Source: Diphasiastrum complanatum (lineage: Eukaryota; Streptophyta; Lycopodiopsida; Lycopodiales; Lycopodiaceae). Taken from it: a stretch of 64,000 nucleotides of DNA. The stretch lies in contig CM055100.1 in NCBI GenBank assembly GCA_029204225.1, positions 59,456,975 through 59,520,974 on the forward strand, read 5' to 3'. The number at the start of each line of letters is the position of its first letter. Positions within the stretch are counted from its first letter, which is position 1. The translations under genes and the position numbers were made by a program. Shown one piece after another: positions 30,693 through 41,770 of the stretch. Below the pieces are notes generated by a model. It was not told the DNA's origin, made no database searches, and saw nothing but the letters and a program-made list of their open reading frames with translations.

Positions 30693-31340
30693 ATGGATGT
30701 TGCAAAAGCCCTTCAAGTGTACAGAGATCAACAAATAGTTGAAAGACAAAAACTAGCCAAACATCAAAAGAGATGTTTGGAATGTCCGCAAAAGTATCTT
30801 GGCCTTGTAATTGATGGCGTGAGTCAGAAAAAGATGATGTTACCTCATTTCGTTAGAGTGCCAAAAAATTTGAATGAGACAAATTTTATTCAAGTTCATC
30901 TTGTTGGTTCACTTGTGTTCTAAGGTATTTTTTTACTATCCCAACGTTCTAAATGATCCAAATTTGACAACACCAATATACATAAGATAATCTACGAATT
31001 TGATGAAATTAATCTTCCAGAAATACTTTATTTGCAACTTGACAACACGGCTAGGAAAAATAAAAATAAAATTCTCATGGCATAGTAGAGAATTTTTTTC
31101 AAAAAAATAGAAATAGGTTTTTTGTTGGTGGGCTACAACCATGATCAAAATTCTATTTCTATTTTTTTCAAGAGAAAAACACAAGAAGACATTTTTTGAT
31201 CAGTACCTCAAAGCATTGTCAAAAAATTGTACGTGCCATAGTCTATTGTGTCATCACACATATGATTTTCGTGAGACAAAGCATTGTGTAGCTAATGTTA
31301 TTTTCATAAATCTTGAGATGTTGTTTCATTTTTTATTATG
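30693..31340 (+). pseudogene. DUF7869-like transposon protein relic
   Basis: Three decayed blocks in the order known for a family of transposon-borne proteins. First, ERQKLAKHQKR with IDGVSQKKMMLPHFVRVPK and IQVHLVGSLVF (30693-30923). Second, after a break, LYLQLDNTARKNKNKILMA (31019-31075). Third, FFKKIEIGFLLVGYNHDQ (31089-31150), then FSREKHKKTFFDQYLKALS in another frame. From memory the family has IDGMDQ.KT.LPHF, QLDN..RENKN and FL.VGHTHEDIDQ; the match is at motif level. Stops and frameshifts show it is dead. The enzymatic role of the family is not firmly known to me. Confidence 0.55.
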
Positions 31341-31789
31341 ATGGTTTTATCAAATTTGTACAAGAGAGCTTGTAGTGCTATATAAAAAATATGCATTTTT
31401 TGACATTTGTTTTAGATATAATTTAGAGATTAACTGAAAAACAAACTTGATTCTGGCATGTAATCTAAAAAATACTCAACAGACCTATTTCTGAATTCCC
31501 GTCACTAAATAAGAATTTATGGAAGATAAGAATTTATTGACAAATTATAGCACACTTAGAAGTCTACTCTTAATTTTTAGCATTTTACTCTAGTAGTCAC
31601 ATTTAGAATTCTAATGTAGAATCCTATCCTTATACTTGCCTAGAGTATAAGAATTTGATGATGGCACTCGTTTCTAGAATAGTACAATAATTTAGTGATA
31701 ATCTAGATGGCATGTGTAGGATTTTAGTTTAACTTCTAACTTTTAGCATTCTCCTATAATACAAATCTTAGAAGTGATGTTCCGAGGAG
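31341..31789. other. Upstream region of the S1-like gene
   Basis: AT-rich. It contains segments like repeat F (TAGAATTCTAATG near 31606) but no ORF. Confidence 0.4.
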
Positions 31790-31797
31790 TATAAAAA
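31790..31797 (+). promoter_or_regulatory. TATA box of the S1-like gene
   Basis: TATAAAAA in a GC-flanked context, 106 bases before the chosen ATG. Transcription would start near 31820, giving a 5' UTR of about 80 bases. Confidence 0.55.
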
Positions 31798-31902
31798 CAA
31801 GAGTGTGGGCAAGTTGAGTTGAACCTTGGTTTTTATTGGTGTTTTGTGAGGGTAGAGGGTGTGCATTCTTCTTCTTTTTCAAGTGTGCATTGTGCAGGCA
31901 TC

Positions 31903-32585
31903 ATGAAGGGAGGTGCTGAACTTCACCCACTGTGCAAGAAGCGTATTTTCCTTTTTGCTGTGTTCCAAATCTTGCTCCTTGTACCCAACTCGGTAGCCGG
32001 CGTCAGGGTATATATTCAGAATGCAACAGGGAGTACACTAGATAAAATCGAATGCGATGGAGAGGGAGCTGCCCATGTTGGAACGGTAACAAAACAACTA
32101 ATTACTCTCAATTCATGTTACACTCACCACTTATACTACTATAGATCATCCTATCAGTGATATGTTACGTCAAATTTATATGCTTAGTGTGTACAAGTAG
32201 TCGCCAGTGGAGTTGCGAGACATGATGGTAGCGTGCTAATTTGTGCAGATCACAATTCCTTAGATTTTTATGTTAGTCGCCTTTCGTATTATAGGAGTAC
32301 CTCGAATCTTCAGAAAGCTTGATCAGATATTAATTCTAAGAAGACATGTCATTGTGGTCCAATTTTCAGAACATTGCAGATACGTATTGGGTTCATTTCG
32401 ACGCAAATTGGAGCTGGGGCAGTGGTGACGCCTCCTTTACGTGCACTGTCACCTGGGGTGAAAAAACTCATACATGGGAAGCCTTTGATATTGACTTCAT
32501 GGCTGTTATGTGGTACATTAAGTCTGATGGCGCCTATTACATCAAATTCGCTCAAACTAATGAGCAAAATGATTGGTACTGGTGA
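31903..32585 (+). CDS. Small secreted S1-like (self-incompatibility S1 superfamily) protein, two exons
   Basis: Exon 1 is 31903-32085 (61 codons) and exon 2 is 32370-32585. The 284-base intron begins GTAACA and ends TTTTCAG and falls between codons in both exons, giving 132 residues. Residues 1-33 form a signal peptide (KKRIFLFAVFQILLLVPNS). The mature part starts VRVYIQN and has the S1 pattern: an early Cys (IECDG), a W.F-type strand (VHFDANWSWG), FTCTVTW, FDIDF and WYIKSDGAYYI. Only two Cys remain in the mature part, whereas flowering-plant S1 proteins usually have four, so a single disulfide is likely. Secreted to the cell wall or extracellular space. S1 relatives act in self-incompatibility or defence, but the role here is unknown. 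An earlier in-frame ATG at 31819 is possible but would bury the signal peptide. Confidence 0.68.
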
Positions 32586-32687
32586 GAGTACAAGGAAGAA
32601 TTTAAAAACGTGGTCGACCAATTTCAGCTCTAAATTATCGGCAATTTAGCTAGCTTGTGTTTTGATTTCATGTTGCCTGGCAAGGCT

Positions 32688-32831
32688 CCTATCCGAAGAC
32701 AGCTCAGATGTCTTTACCTTGAACACCAGCTTAGGTTATTAATGCAAATGGCCTGTATGCCTATCGGAAGAGAGCTCAGATGTCTTTACCTTGAACACCA
32801 GCTTAGCTTATTACTGCAAATGGCCTGTATG
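32688..32831 (+). repeat. 72-bp tandem duplication downstream of S1-like gene
   Basis: 32688-32759 and 32760-32831 are nearly identical (AGCTCAGATGTCTTTACCTT, GCAAATGGCCTGTATG). They start about 100 bases after the stop, probably in the 3' UTR. Confidence 0.9.
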
Positions 32832-33639
32832 TAGTTAAGTCATTTCGAATCTGAATTATATTACGGATTTGATCATCCTTCAATGTTAATCTGATAGTAA
32901 ATTGAAAACACAAAAGGCCGTACCACCGTCATGTCTGTTTTTACGTATCGTCATAAATCCATCAAGAAATTATGTTCAATCGAAATTGTTTCAAATTTCA
33001 AGTGGGAGAAATTTGGCCTAAAACGCTACAAAAAATCCATTTGCTAAACCGATTGACTGGTCGATTCCGATGACGTGAATCATTCACCCAACGATATATA
33101 TGTGCTTGTGGGAGAGGACGTACAAGAGCGTGGGATTGTGCGTTGATCCAACCAGGTCATGATGGAACGCTTAACAATCAAGACCCACAGCTTTAGGAAT
33201 TACATTGCTGCATGATGGGGTAGGACGGAGGGATACCAGCGAGCTCCGCTGATGTCCGGAGCTCCTGGGGAGCTGAGGCCATGTGTGCGACTTGCGTACT
33301 ACGGACTCTCCTCATCCGTTGAGCATGAATAGAGAGTGTACACTCCTCATGCAATAAACATAGAATAGAGAGAGTGTACATGCAACAATCTAAACATGCA
33401 GAGCAAGTAATGTACCTTACATCGACAATCATGAAATAGATACATGTCAGTAGAAGCTTTTGCCATGATTTAACACTGAATGCACTCGATGCATTATATG
33501 GATCTCGCAAATAAGTTGACTATCGATCAGCCGCCTCAATGAACATAAGGCAACAAACAAAAAAAACATAGGCTTGTAGCCTGTAGCTGGAAGGAAGCAT
33601 ATCAGACATACATTGCTGTCACATTTTGTTCTTCAAGAG
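32832..33639. other. Intergenic DNA, no gene seen
   Basis: A 105-codon reverse frame (33193-33510) has no recognisable domain and I do not call it a gene. Confidence 0.5.
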
Positions 33640-33870
33640 CAATCTAACATAATAATAGGCGAGGCTGATATCAAATCTCAAAATTTGCAAAATAGTATAT
33701 GGTGAGGTCCCTTTTAAAGTTCATAATGTGACACTAAATGTTTTATGGGCAACTTTGTATTCACCCACTCCTACCATCTCATAATTTCTTGAGGAAGGAC
33801 AACCTTTTAAGATTTAATGATCTTCCAAACGAGAATGAACCTTTCCAGAATCCTTTTCTAACTCAAGTCT
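33640..33870. repeat. Dispersed repeat F, partial copy 3
   Basis: Matches parts of 19385-19640 and 37300-37560: GGTGAGGTC, AAGTTCATA.TGTG, ATTTCTTGAGGAAGGACAACC. Confidence 0.5.
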
Positions 33871-34247
33871 AGTACGCTAGGCACCGGGTTCTCTGTGTAG
33901 CAGAATGTGCATCCACTTTTCTCTCCTCCAAAATCTGTATTCTCTCTCCGTAACGCCTTGTGCTCAGGTGTCCTTTGTATTTTGGGACCACCTCCAGGAG
34001 CATAATGTCCATCCAATTTTATCTCTCCTAGGAATCTGTCATTCTCTCTCCTCTCTCAGGTGGAATCCACTTTCTCTCTCCTCTCCCCGGTGGAATGCAC
34101 ATTCTCTCTCCTCTCTCCGGTGGAACGTGCATGTGCTATGTGGCAGCCCGTCATTGGCTGTCCACATCTACATTCCACCACAAATGTAAAACAATTTGCG
34201 AAAAAAAAAAACCTGCCAAAAAATCGAAAAAAAAACCTGGTCCACGC

Positions 34248-34259
34248 GTACGGCCGTAC
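34248..34259. repeat. 12-bp palindrome GTACGGCCGTAC
   Basis: Perfect palindrome, followed by a further CGTACG. Related imperfect versions lie at 34780-34805 and 34835-34855. Confidence 0.9.
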
Positions 34260-34577
34260 CGTACGACCAAAAAATGAAAAAAAAAAAAAAACCTTCACAC
34301 AATGGCATTACGTAGGGGAAGGCCCGAAGCCCTCGGGCCTTCCTTGCTAGTCAGGGCCTGCCCTCGGGCTCCCACCCTCGGGCAAGGGCCCTCCCAGCAA
34401 GGAAGGCCCTCAGGCAAGGCCTTCCGCCCACGTAATGCCAAGTGGTCAGGTTTCCTTTGTATTTTGGAGGCACCTCCCTCAACACAATGTTCATGTAGAT
34501 TTTAGAACCAGAATTTTAGGTGATCATTCTTCCATAATCAACCAATCAAATGTTGACACATAGCACATGAGCATTCC

Positions 34578-34724
34578 GGTGGAATGTGCATGTGGACAAC
34601 CAATGAGGGGCTGCCACATAGCACATGCACATTCTAATGGAATGTGCTATGTGGCAGCCCCTCACCGGAATGTGCATGTGCTATGTGGTAGCCCCTCATT
34701 GGATGTCCACATGCATATTCCACC
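34578..34724. repeat. 57-bp inverted repeat (hairpin), 33-base spacer
   Basis: Arm 34578-34634 pairs with 34668-34724 at 54 of 57 positions. The spacer is itself a partial copy of one arm (GGAATGTGCTATGTGGCAGC). Confidence 0.92.
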
Positions 34725-35245
34725 ATAAGAAATCTGCAATATAAAAGTGAAAAAAAAAAAAACAATGTCCACGCGTGTGGCCGTACGTCCGTACCGTACG
34801 GCCCGGGAAAAAAAAAAGTCCACGCGTGCGGCTGTTCATCTGTACCGTATGGCCCGAAAAAAAAAAACCTTACCTTCGCACATTCGCATTACGTAGGGGA
34901 AGGCCCAAAGCCCTCGGGCTCCTACCCTCGGGCATGAGCTCTCCCAGCAAGGAAGGCCCTCAGACGGGGCCTCCCCCCCATGAAATATGACATTCTCTTT
35001 CCAAAATGTGAGTTCTCTCTCTGAAATCTGCCATTCTCTCTCCATAAGGTGCATACGCCTTTCTCTCTCCTCCATCATTCTCTCCACCACACAATCTGCA
35101 TTCTCTCTCTTCAGCCTCGCATTTATCATAAAGTCATGGAAGACCCGAGAGCCTCAGGCCTTCTGTGCAAGTTGGGGCCCTGCCCTCGGGCCCTCCCTGC
35201 ATGGAAGGCCCTCAGCCTGGACCTTCCACCACAAAATACCCCCTA

Positions 35246-36039
35246 TGACTCAATATATGCTACCTTTGACTTTTTTTTACATGAGTTTCAAGCCACAAAA
35301 GAACCACTTAATGAGGCTAGCAATGAAGCAATGATAATATAAGACCACCAATTTTGTGGTCAATGTATTGGCGGGCTCGCCTACCCATGCCAAATTTTGA
35401 TTCTTTGTGGCCCCACAAAATGATAATGCCAAAAAAACATAGTGAATGTGTTGGGCAAACAAATTTTAATTCAATGGCGTGAAAGTAAAAACAGAGAGCT
35501 ACAAAAGTCATATTGTGCATCTTGGTTGTTAAGGGTAGTATATTTGCATCAAGTTGGGGGAGATTATTTCGATCCTCCACATACGAGAGGTCGTATAGTG
35601 TTGGATTCCAAGACTCTTGTGGATGTGATGAATTGTCCATCTAGTGAAATCAAGGTACCATGGTAATGAAGTAGGGAATAGAGATGATCTTAAAATAATG
35701 CAACATGTGTAAGACTTTGATTTGCTCAATAATTACCACAGTCTAGAAAAAATATGTCATCCATCTATCTAGTTGTTGCTATTGCACCTAACAGACAAAG
35801 ACTTGCCTAAAAGTTCAAAAATGTCATTGTAATTGACCTATGTAATGAAGAAAATATGCATGAAGTTTTGCCTCACAAGCTCAATATGCAGATTGCAAGC
35901 CATTAAGCATGCCAATGAATGTAAGTGCTAAGCTTATTGCATATGAAAGTGGATTCCTATTTGTTCAGAGAATTAGTGGGAAGGGTAATACAATTGATGC
36001 ATTAATGTCTTGACATTGCATATTCATGCAAGAACCTAG
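35246..36039. other. Intergenic DNA, one short unidentified frame
   Basis: A 74-codon frame at 35442-35666 (SWLLRVVYLHQVGGDYF) is unrecognised. Nothing else supported. Confidence 0.35.
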
Positions 36040-36500
36040 ACAAATGCATTGAAAGTCTGCCAAGTACATTCATGTTGCTCTTAGTTATGGCTAAGATATG
36101 ATAAGCATGAAGCATAAATTTTGGTAGGTTACACTGATATAATTGGGTAGGCAATGTAGATGACAAAAGATCTGTACCTTCAACATTGGCACATCTACAC
36201 TATCTTGGAGCAACAAAAGCAACCTATTATAGCTTTATCATCTATAGAAGCTGAGTATTTGGGGTGCCAATGTTGTATCATGTGAAATCAAACTTGTATT
36301 GACTTTGCCAAGAATCCAACTTTATATGCTCAAGCAAAACTCAAGCAAAACATATAGAGATTACCATTTTGTTCAAGAAAATCACTTGATGGTGCTATTG
36401 ATTTTGTCTTTTGTAAATACGAAGATAAAGTGATGGATATTTTTACCAAGTCATGAGATAGAATAAATTTTGAAAAAGAATTGCATTGTATAAGGTGTAT
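36040..36500 (+). pseudogene. Decayed copia RNase H remnant
   Basis: Broken frames still spell the copia RNase H order: a GYTDIIG-type start near 36128, KKQPIIALSSIEAEYLGC near 36204-36260, a KHIEI stretch near 36348, and KVMDIFTKS near 36430. Many stops and shifts. It is older than the other copia copies and unrelated in detail to A-E. Confidence 0.7.
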
Positions 36501-37239
36501 AGCAAGACAAATTATATGTCGCGAAGAGCTAGACTGTGCTCGATTGATAATTAGTCACGAATGATTCGCAAAAGACAAGACTAAATGTTAATCGTCTATT
36601 ACCAGTAAGAACAACTAGAAAGATCAGACAAAATGAATGATAAGGAAAAGGGTGGGATGGGAATGGGACAAAATCTTTCTTATGGCCCAACAACTAATGC
36701 CATACTAGAAATAACAGATTCTTTTGTCACCTTGTCCTATGTTTTCAGCATCTTGTCTAGCTCTTAGAAGTGTAGCTCCTAGACTAATCAAAAGTTGTGA
36801 CCCCATGGACTTTCCAATTTTCAAAGATCTTAGATGGGCTTCAACACTTTTTCTTGACTTAAGAATCTCAAGTTTAAAATAAAAGAAGGGTTTCTTCGAC
36901 ATCAAAGGTTTATATGAGACCGAGCACTTTTCTCAACATTAAAAACACCTAGAGAAATTGCATGGACAAGGCATTATGCCCATAAAAGCCCAAGAAACCT
37001 CTCTCAAGGCATGAAGTCACGCCTTTGGCAACAAAAGGACTAATGTTTATGTCGACTACAATATTGAGGAATGGTCCTTTTGATGTCATCTTTGCTTGAT
37101 AAAATAGTCGTAAAATTATGTTGAGGTTGTTAGGCCAAACCATGATTGAACGACTGTTAAACTGGGTGTACTCACATTGATGCATCATCGTGCGATTATC
37201 GTGCATCATAAGATCTCTTCTCAAATTTCTCTATGACCT
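36501..37239. other. Intergenic DNA, no gene seen
   Basis: Short reverse frames (36705-36905, 36949-37224) show no recognisable motifs. Confidence 0.45.
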
Positions 37240-37960
37240 TTATATAAGCATAATGTTCTTGGGAAAAAATTTCTTCGACTTTAGATATCTTAATATGCCA
37301 AAAAAATAGGTAAGATCATTATCAAATTTCATGATATGCAAAAAAGAATAGGTGAGGTCAATATCAACTTTTAGAACATGCCAGAAAAAGTAAGGTGAAG
37401 TAACTTTCAACTTCATATTGTGTGGTTTAGGTGGTATATGGATAACAAGTATGCATTCATAGGCTACTATAGCAAACGCAGTCTCAACACACAATTTTTT
37501 GAGGAAGGGCAACCTAGATTCAATCATTTTGAAGAACATGAAGAAATCTTTTGAGCAAATCCTTGATTTTGTAATAAAAGACAATCAAAGTTATGCTAAA
37601 TAAAAAATAACAACATACCGAAATAGAATATGACAAGTGATTCTACAACACTATAAGAAAATCAAGGTATTGCTAGATGGAATGTAGTAAAATAGTAGAA
37701 TAGAATTCTAATGTGACTATAGTTCTTATGCTTGATGGGATGATTCTACTCTACTACCCTGAGAGTTAGAGTATAACCCTAAATGTGATAATATTTCATA
37801 AACATTGTTATCACATTCACGGTCCTGCTTAATGTGCTAAAAAAATTATCACTATAAGACTACCATGGCAAAGCTAGAGCAGAATTCTAAATGTGCCATA
37901 AAATATTATCACTAAATGTTAGAAGATTCTAGTGAAGATTCTTCTGACGGATTCCAGATG
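37240..37960. repeat. Dispersed repeat F, copy 2
   Basis: Second long copy, with three internal short units near 37290-37390, each with ATGCCAAAAAA or ATGCAAAAAA plus AGGTGAGGTCA. It shares the 19385-20100 order of segments through TTATGCTTGATGGGATGATTCTAC. Confidence 0.55.
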
Positions 37961-38329
37961 CCAAAAGAGCCTAACAGATATCAAGTGACGGAGTCAAGCC
38001 GCCAAACTACGTTAAAGAGCATCGACAAATCATAGATAAGGTATTCCAGAATCAAAATGTACCGGGAATGCCAATGCCAAAGAAGTCGACAAGTCATAGA
38101 CTGGCCAACGAGCGAAAACAAAGCCCAACGCCTCACCAACATACTTTACGGTGACGAGAATAAAAGCATGGCCGAGTCGGCATAAAGACTTAGATCTATT
38201 TGTAATATAACGCCAAACACCCTCAGAAGGTGCACTATAGCGTACGACACGAGAAGTAAAATTAGATTTGTGCTCCAATGGGCTGAAAAGAAGAAAGGAC
38301 CCAAGTAGTTAAAAATGGAATTTGGTTTA
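37961..38329. other. Unassigned stretch
   Basis: An 82-codon reverse frame at 38030-38278 is unrecognised. It may belong to the LTR that ends at 39065. Confidence 0.35.
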
Positions 38330-39065
38330 AAACTTTTTATTAACTCAAGTTCTTATGGCACATGGTTTGGGTGCACCAAAAACCCTAACCCTAGCTTTTG
38401 TCTATAAGTAGGGATGTGACACCATTTTTTATACACTTTTCATTGTCAAGAATAGAGATTGAGAGGGAGAAGCTAAGCCTCCTCCTACCTTTCTTACATT
38501 GTGAAGCCCTCCTTTTTTGCTATTGTGTGATTGATTGTGGAATTTTTGAATGCTTGAATGTTATTGTTTAATCATGCTATCACATTCTAGAAATATCATT
38601 AGCTCTTGCTTTCATCCATGTAATCCACTAAATCACACATTAGTGAAATAGGTGTTAGAAATCCCCTTGGAAGTGATCATTAAGATCCATTAGGTAGGAT
38701 TTTATTTCTATTTCTCCCCTCTCTTGAGAAGATAAGCCTCAAGAGGAGAAGATCTAGAGCCCAAGAAGCCTAGATAATCCAAAAAGCCAAGATCCAAAAA
38801 GAAGATTATAGCAAAACCAAAACCCCAAAAAGAAGCAAGAAGATGGGAAGAAGTCACACATCCTCATCTAAGCCTTTCCACTTTTAGATCCAACACCAAG
38901 ATTGACACTCTTGGTAGGCTTAGATCCCATCTTAGATCCGTAGTTTAACCCCCTCCCCATTGGATAGAAGCCTGTACTACATGATGACTCACCCAGTTGG
39001 AGATCCAAGCCCCTTCTTTGCCCTCTTGATTGCACCGATTAGGGAGGCACGAAAAGGGTCCAACA
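38330..39065 (+). repeat. LTR (3' part) of a tRNA-Asp-primed gypsy element
   Basis: Ends GTCCAACA just before a tRNA-Asp-type primer site. Contains TCTATAAGTAGGG (about 38401), a TATA-like start of R, and CACC/CCTCC-rich U5. The left border is not determined and no second LTR is in the window. Confidence 0.55.
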
Positions 39066-39071
39066 TTTTTT

Positions 39072-39089
39072 TGGCATTGTTGCCGGGGA
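39072..39089 (+). other. Primer-binding site, tRNA-Asp type
   Basis: TGGCATTGTTGCCGGGGA matches the complement of the plant tRNA-Asp 3' end (TGGCGCC GTTGCCGGGGA) at 15 of 18 positions. This primer is typical of Athila/Tat-type gypsy elements. Confidence 0.7.
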
Positions 39090-40264
39090 GAAGGTGCTAA
39101 ACTACACATTAGATGGGTTTTTTGTTTGTATTTTGCTTGATTTTCATTATATTTTGATAGTTTTCTACTCCCCTACAGGTCTTTTTCTGTTTTTTGGTTA
39201 CCTTGTTCATAGATTCTATCATTGAGTATCTGTGAAACGTGGCTTGGATCTTTCTCTGGTTTCAGGTTGGTTCTGCCTGTTACCAGGCTGTTGGGCGTTC
39301 GTTATGTTATCTTCTTAGCACATTGCCCAGTTTCGACAGAAAGATCTAATTCTCATTGTAGTATAGGTTTAAATTCGAACTTGTCAATGGAATGGATCTT
39401 TGGTCTCGTTCACTCCAGAAGCACTCACAAAATCAAGAAACATGCAAGCCAAGGACGTCCATCTAAAGATCAGCATGCAACTCAGATGAACTCCATACAG
39501 TTCTAACTTCTATCTATTGTAAAACGACTGAAAAAATGTTCAGGAATCTTAGATTAGTCTAATGTGCCAACATGAATGAAAAAGACAAGAAACAAAAAAT
39601 TAACTAACAAGAATTCCAAGTGCAAGGATCAAGAAATACCCATTTCTTGATTCTTGAACTTCTCAAGAACATCAAGAGCTGAAGAGTAGAAATGTATGCA
39701 AGATCTATACCACTGCCTCAACTTATCTAGTTTACTTGAAGCTTGATTCTAATCTAGAGCAAGAAAGCAAGAAATTAATCCACTCTACTTTCACAAAACA
39801 TAATGGAAAACAAGAAATTTACTCTATTCCACATCTAAATTAAAAGTATGAAAGCAAGATCATGAAAGTTTCACTCAAGAACACCCACATGATCATGGAG
39901 CTAGAGAGAAGGCTCAAAACTCGTGGAAGATATTTCTCATTAAATCAAGAGCAAGAGCACTACAACAAAAGCTCTCTCACGAGAGAGGGGGGCTCTTAAA
40001 TAAGCCAATGAGCTTTGAATGTGGAGCCTAAGTGGCAATTCCCCAATCTAAAAATTACAAGTGGAATTAGCTCCTCCACTAGAGGTCACCATCAAAAGGT
40101 GGCTCACTCTATTTTATTTAAGGGGGGTCTACCACATTTATTAGAAATGACTACTCATACTAGCTCCTACATGGTCATTACTTCTCTTGGGATTCACCAT
40201 GAGGCTCACATGATTTTGAACTATTATCCTAGCTAGTATGTCTCGACTCTCATTCTCCTCTTCT
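39090..40264. other. Gypsy leader fragment, then unassigned DNA
   Basis: Leader-like sequence to about 39500, without gag. The remainder up to the A3 LTR shows no gene. The frame 39222-39506 has no recognised domain. Confidence 0.4.
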
Positions 40265-40965
40265 TGTGAAGAATTGCCAAAAATTGGCAAATCTAGCTTG
40301 ATAAAAAACCATGTAGAATAGTGTAAATTGTGTACACAAGTGGGTCCCACACATGTGAGGCCATGATGCCTCGTGGGAAACCCATCCTAATGTAGGTTAG
40401 GTCAAGTCAAGAGAGTTGGTCATGTCTATTTGGTGGTCATCCCTACTTTATAGGACCTACACCTAAGTTTAAGGGGAAAATTTCACCAACTAGCTACCTA
40501 CCAAGCATAACTCTAGGATCTAGGCTAGGGTTTCATTTTAGGGCAAAAAGGGTGAGTTAACTTCCTTATTACATGCTGGAAATCCACCTAACTTCAAGAA
40601 GGAAGTCGAATTTGCTATGTATTCCAGGCTCCCATAGTGATAAGATAGATTATTTTTGGAGCTCATTGGCAATCTCAAGCTAGTTCACTATGTGCATTGA
40701 GTTTTTGTGATCCAAATGAAACCAAATCAATTTCTACTTGTTCCTCAGGTTGAAGGCCGTACTACAGCCCGTAGTACACAAGTGTGGGATCGGATTTCAA
40801 TGTTGATCAAGTCTTTTGATTGTTAATGGTTGTTGTTTGTCAAATTGCCAATCTAGATCAACTTTTATGTGTCTAGTTTTTTGATAGATTGTTAAGCAAG
40901 CATCCAATCACTCTTGTGGATATTTTGTAGATCCATTTATGGTCCTAAAGTACAGTACTTTCACA
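40265..40965 (+). repeat. A3 5' LTR
   Basis: 701 bp, TGTGAAGAATTGCC to ACTTTCACA, followed by the primer site. GGCCGTACT block at 40755-40789. Confidence 0.92.
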
Positions 40966-40978
40966 TGGTATCAGAGCC
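40966..40978 (+). other. Primer-binding site of A3 (initiator tRNA-Met)
   Basis: TGGTATCAGAGCC directly after the LTR. This is the site that A2 lost. Confidence 0.92.
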
Positions 40979-41770
40979 AAGTACAAGAGCATAAGCCATT
41001 GATCTAATGCAAATCCATTTTCAGCAAGTTTTGGTGCTAAAAACTAGTATTGAGAGGGCAAGCTAGAATCTTGATTTTGGTGAGGAGATTTGATTCCAAA
41101 CTTGGTAGGGGTACAAATCCATACTATCCACATGTGTGGGCACCTCTGAACCTGCATTTAATGCATGGTATTCATTTGAACCAAAAAAAATTCAATTTGT
41201 GCTCTTTTGATGTAATTTTTGGTGGAAATCTTAGGATAAGCTACCAAGATTGAGTGGCATTGATTAGATTTGACATAGGGTCATGAAGCCTAATTAATCT
41301 AAGCTGAAATCAGTCCTCTAAACTTGTTTTACAGGTCTTGAAAGTACATCAAAAAGTGTGAGGGAGATTTAGTCATGTTATTGTCCAAAAATAGCCAAAA
41401 TTGACAAGATTTGATTGTAAGTAGATTTCATATCATCTTATCTTCATTCCAACTTTGTGAGGGAGTGCTAGAACTAAGATTATAAGTCCATTTGTTGGAT
41501 TAGAAATCTAATTTGAGTGAAATACTACAAGAGAGAGACCTAAGTGAGTTTCTAAAGACAATCAAATCCATTTCTTGGCAAGATTTGTTTGAAAGTAGTT
41601 TTCACTTCATCTTATCTTCATTCCAGCTTTGTGAGGGAGTGATAGAACTGTGATTATAAGTCCATTTGTTGGATTAGAAATCAAATTTGAGTGAAACACT
41701 GCAAGTGTGAGACCATTGTGAATTTCAAGTCAATCAAATCTATTTCTTGTTTGTAGAAGTCACTAGTAAG
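40979..41770 (+). repeat. A3 leader with 174-bp tandem duplication
   Basis: Noncoding. Units start at 41401 and 41575 (TTG.CAAGATTTG). CATGGTAT at 41164 is the second partner of the deletion seen in A2. Confidence 0.75.

Larger units (their letters stand above)
33890..35245. repeat. Hairpin-rich, G+C-rich repeat block
   Basis: Two related modules. CATTACGTAGGGGAAGGCCC occurs at 34306 and 34887, each preceded by an A run and a GTACGGCC palindrome and followed by CCCTCGGGC words. A third CCCTCGGGC cluster is at 35170-35225. Hairpin-forming GGTGGAATGTGCATGTG sequences lie at 34126-34190 and 34578-34724. CTCTCTCC runs are scattered through it. Frames in this block are not credible genes. Confidence 0.7.

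Noticed and set aside
33193-33510. 105-codon reverse-strand frame
   Set aside because: No domain, no splice or promoter support.
34056-34350. Several overlapping frames on both strands
   Set aside because: Lie in the hairpin/poly-A/CCCTCGGGC block and reflect repeats, not genes.
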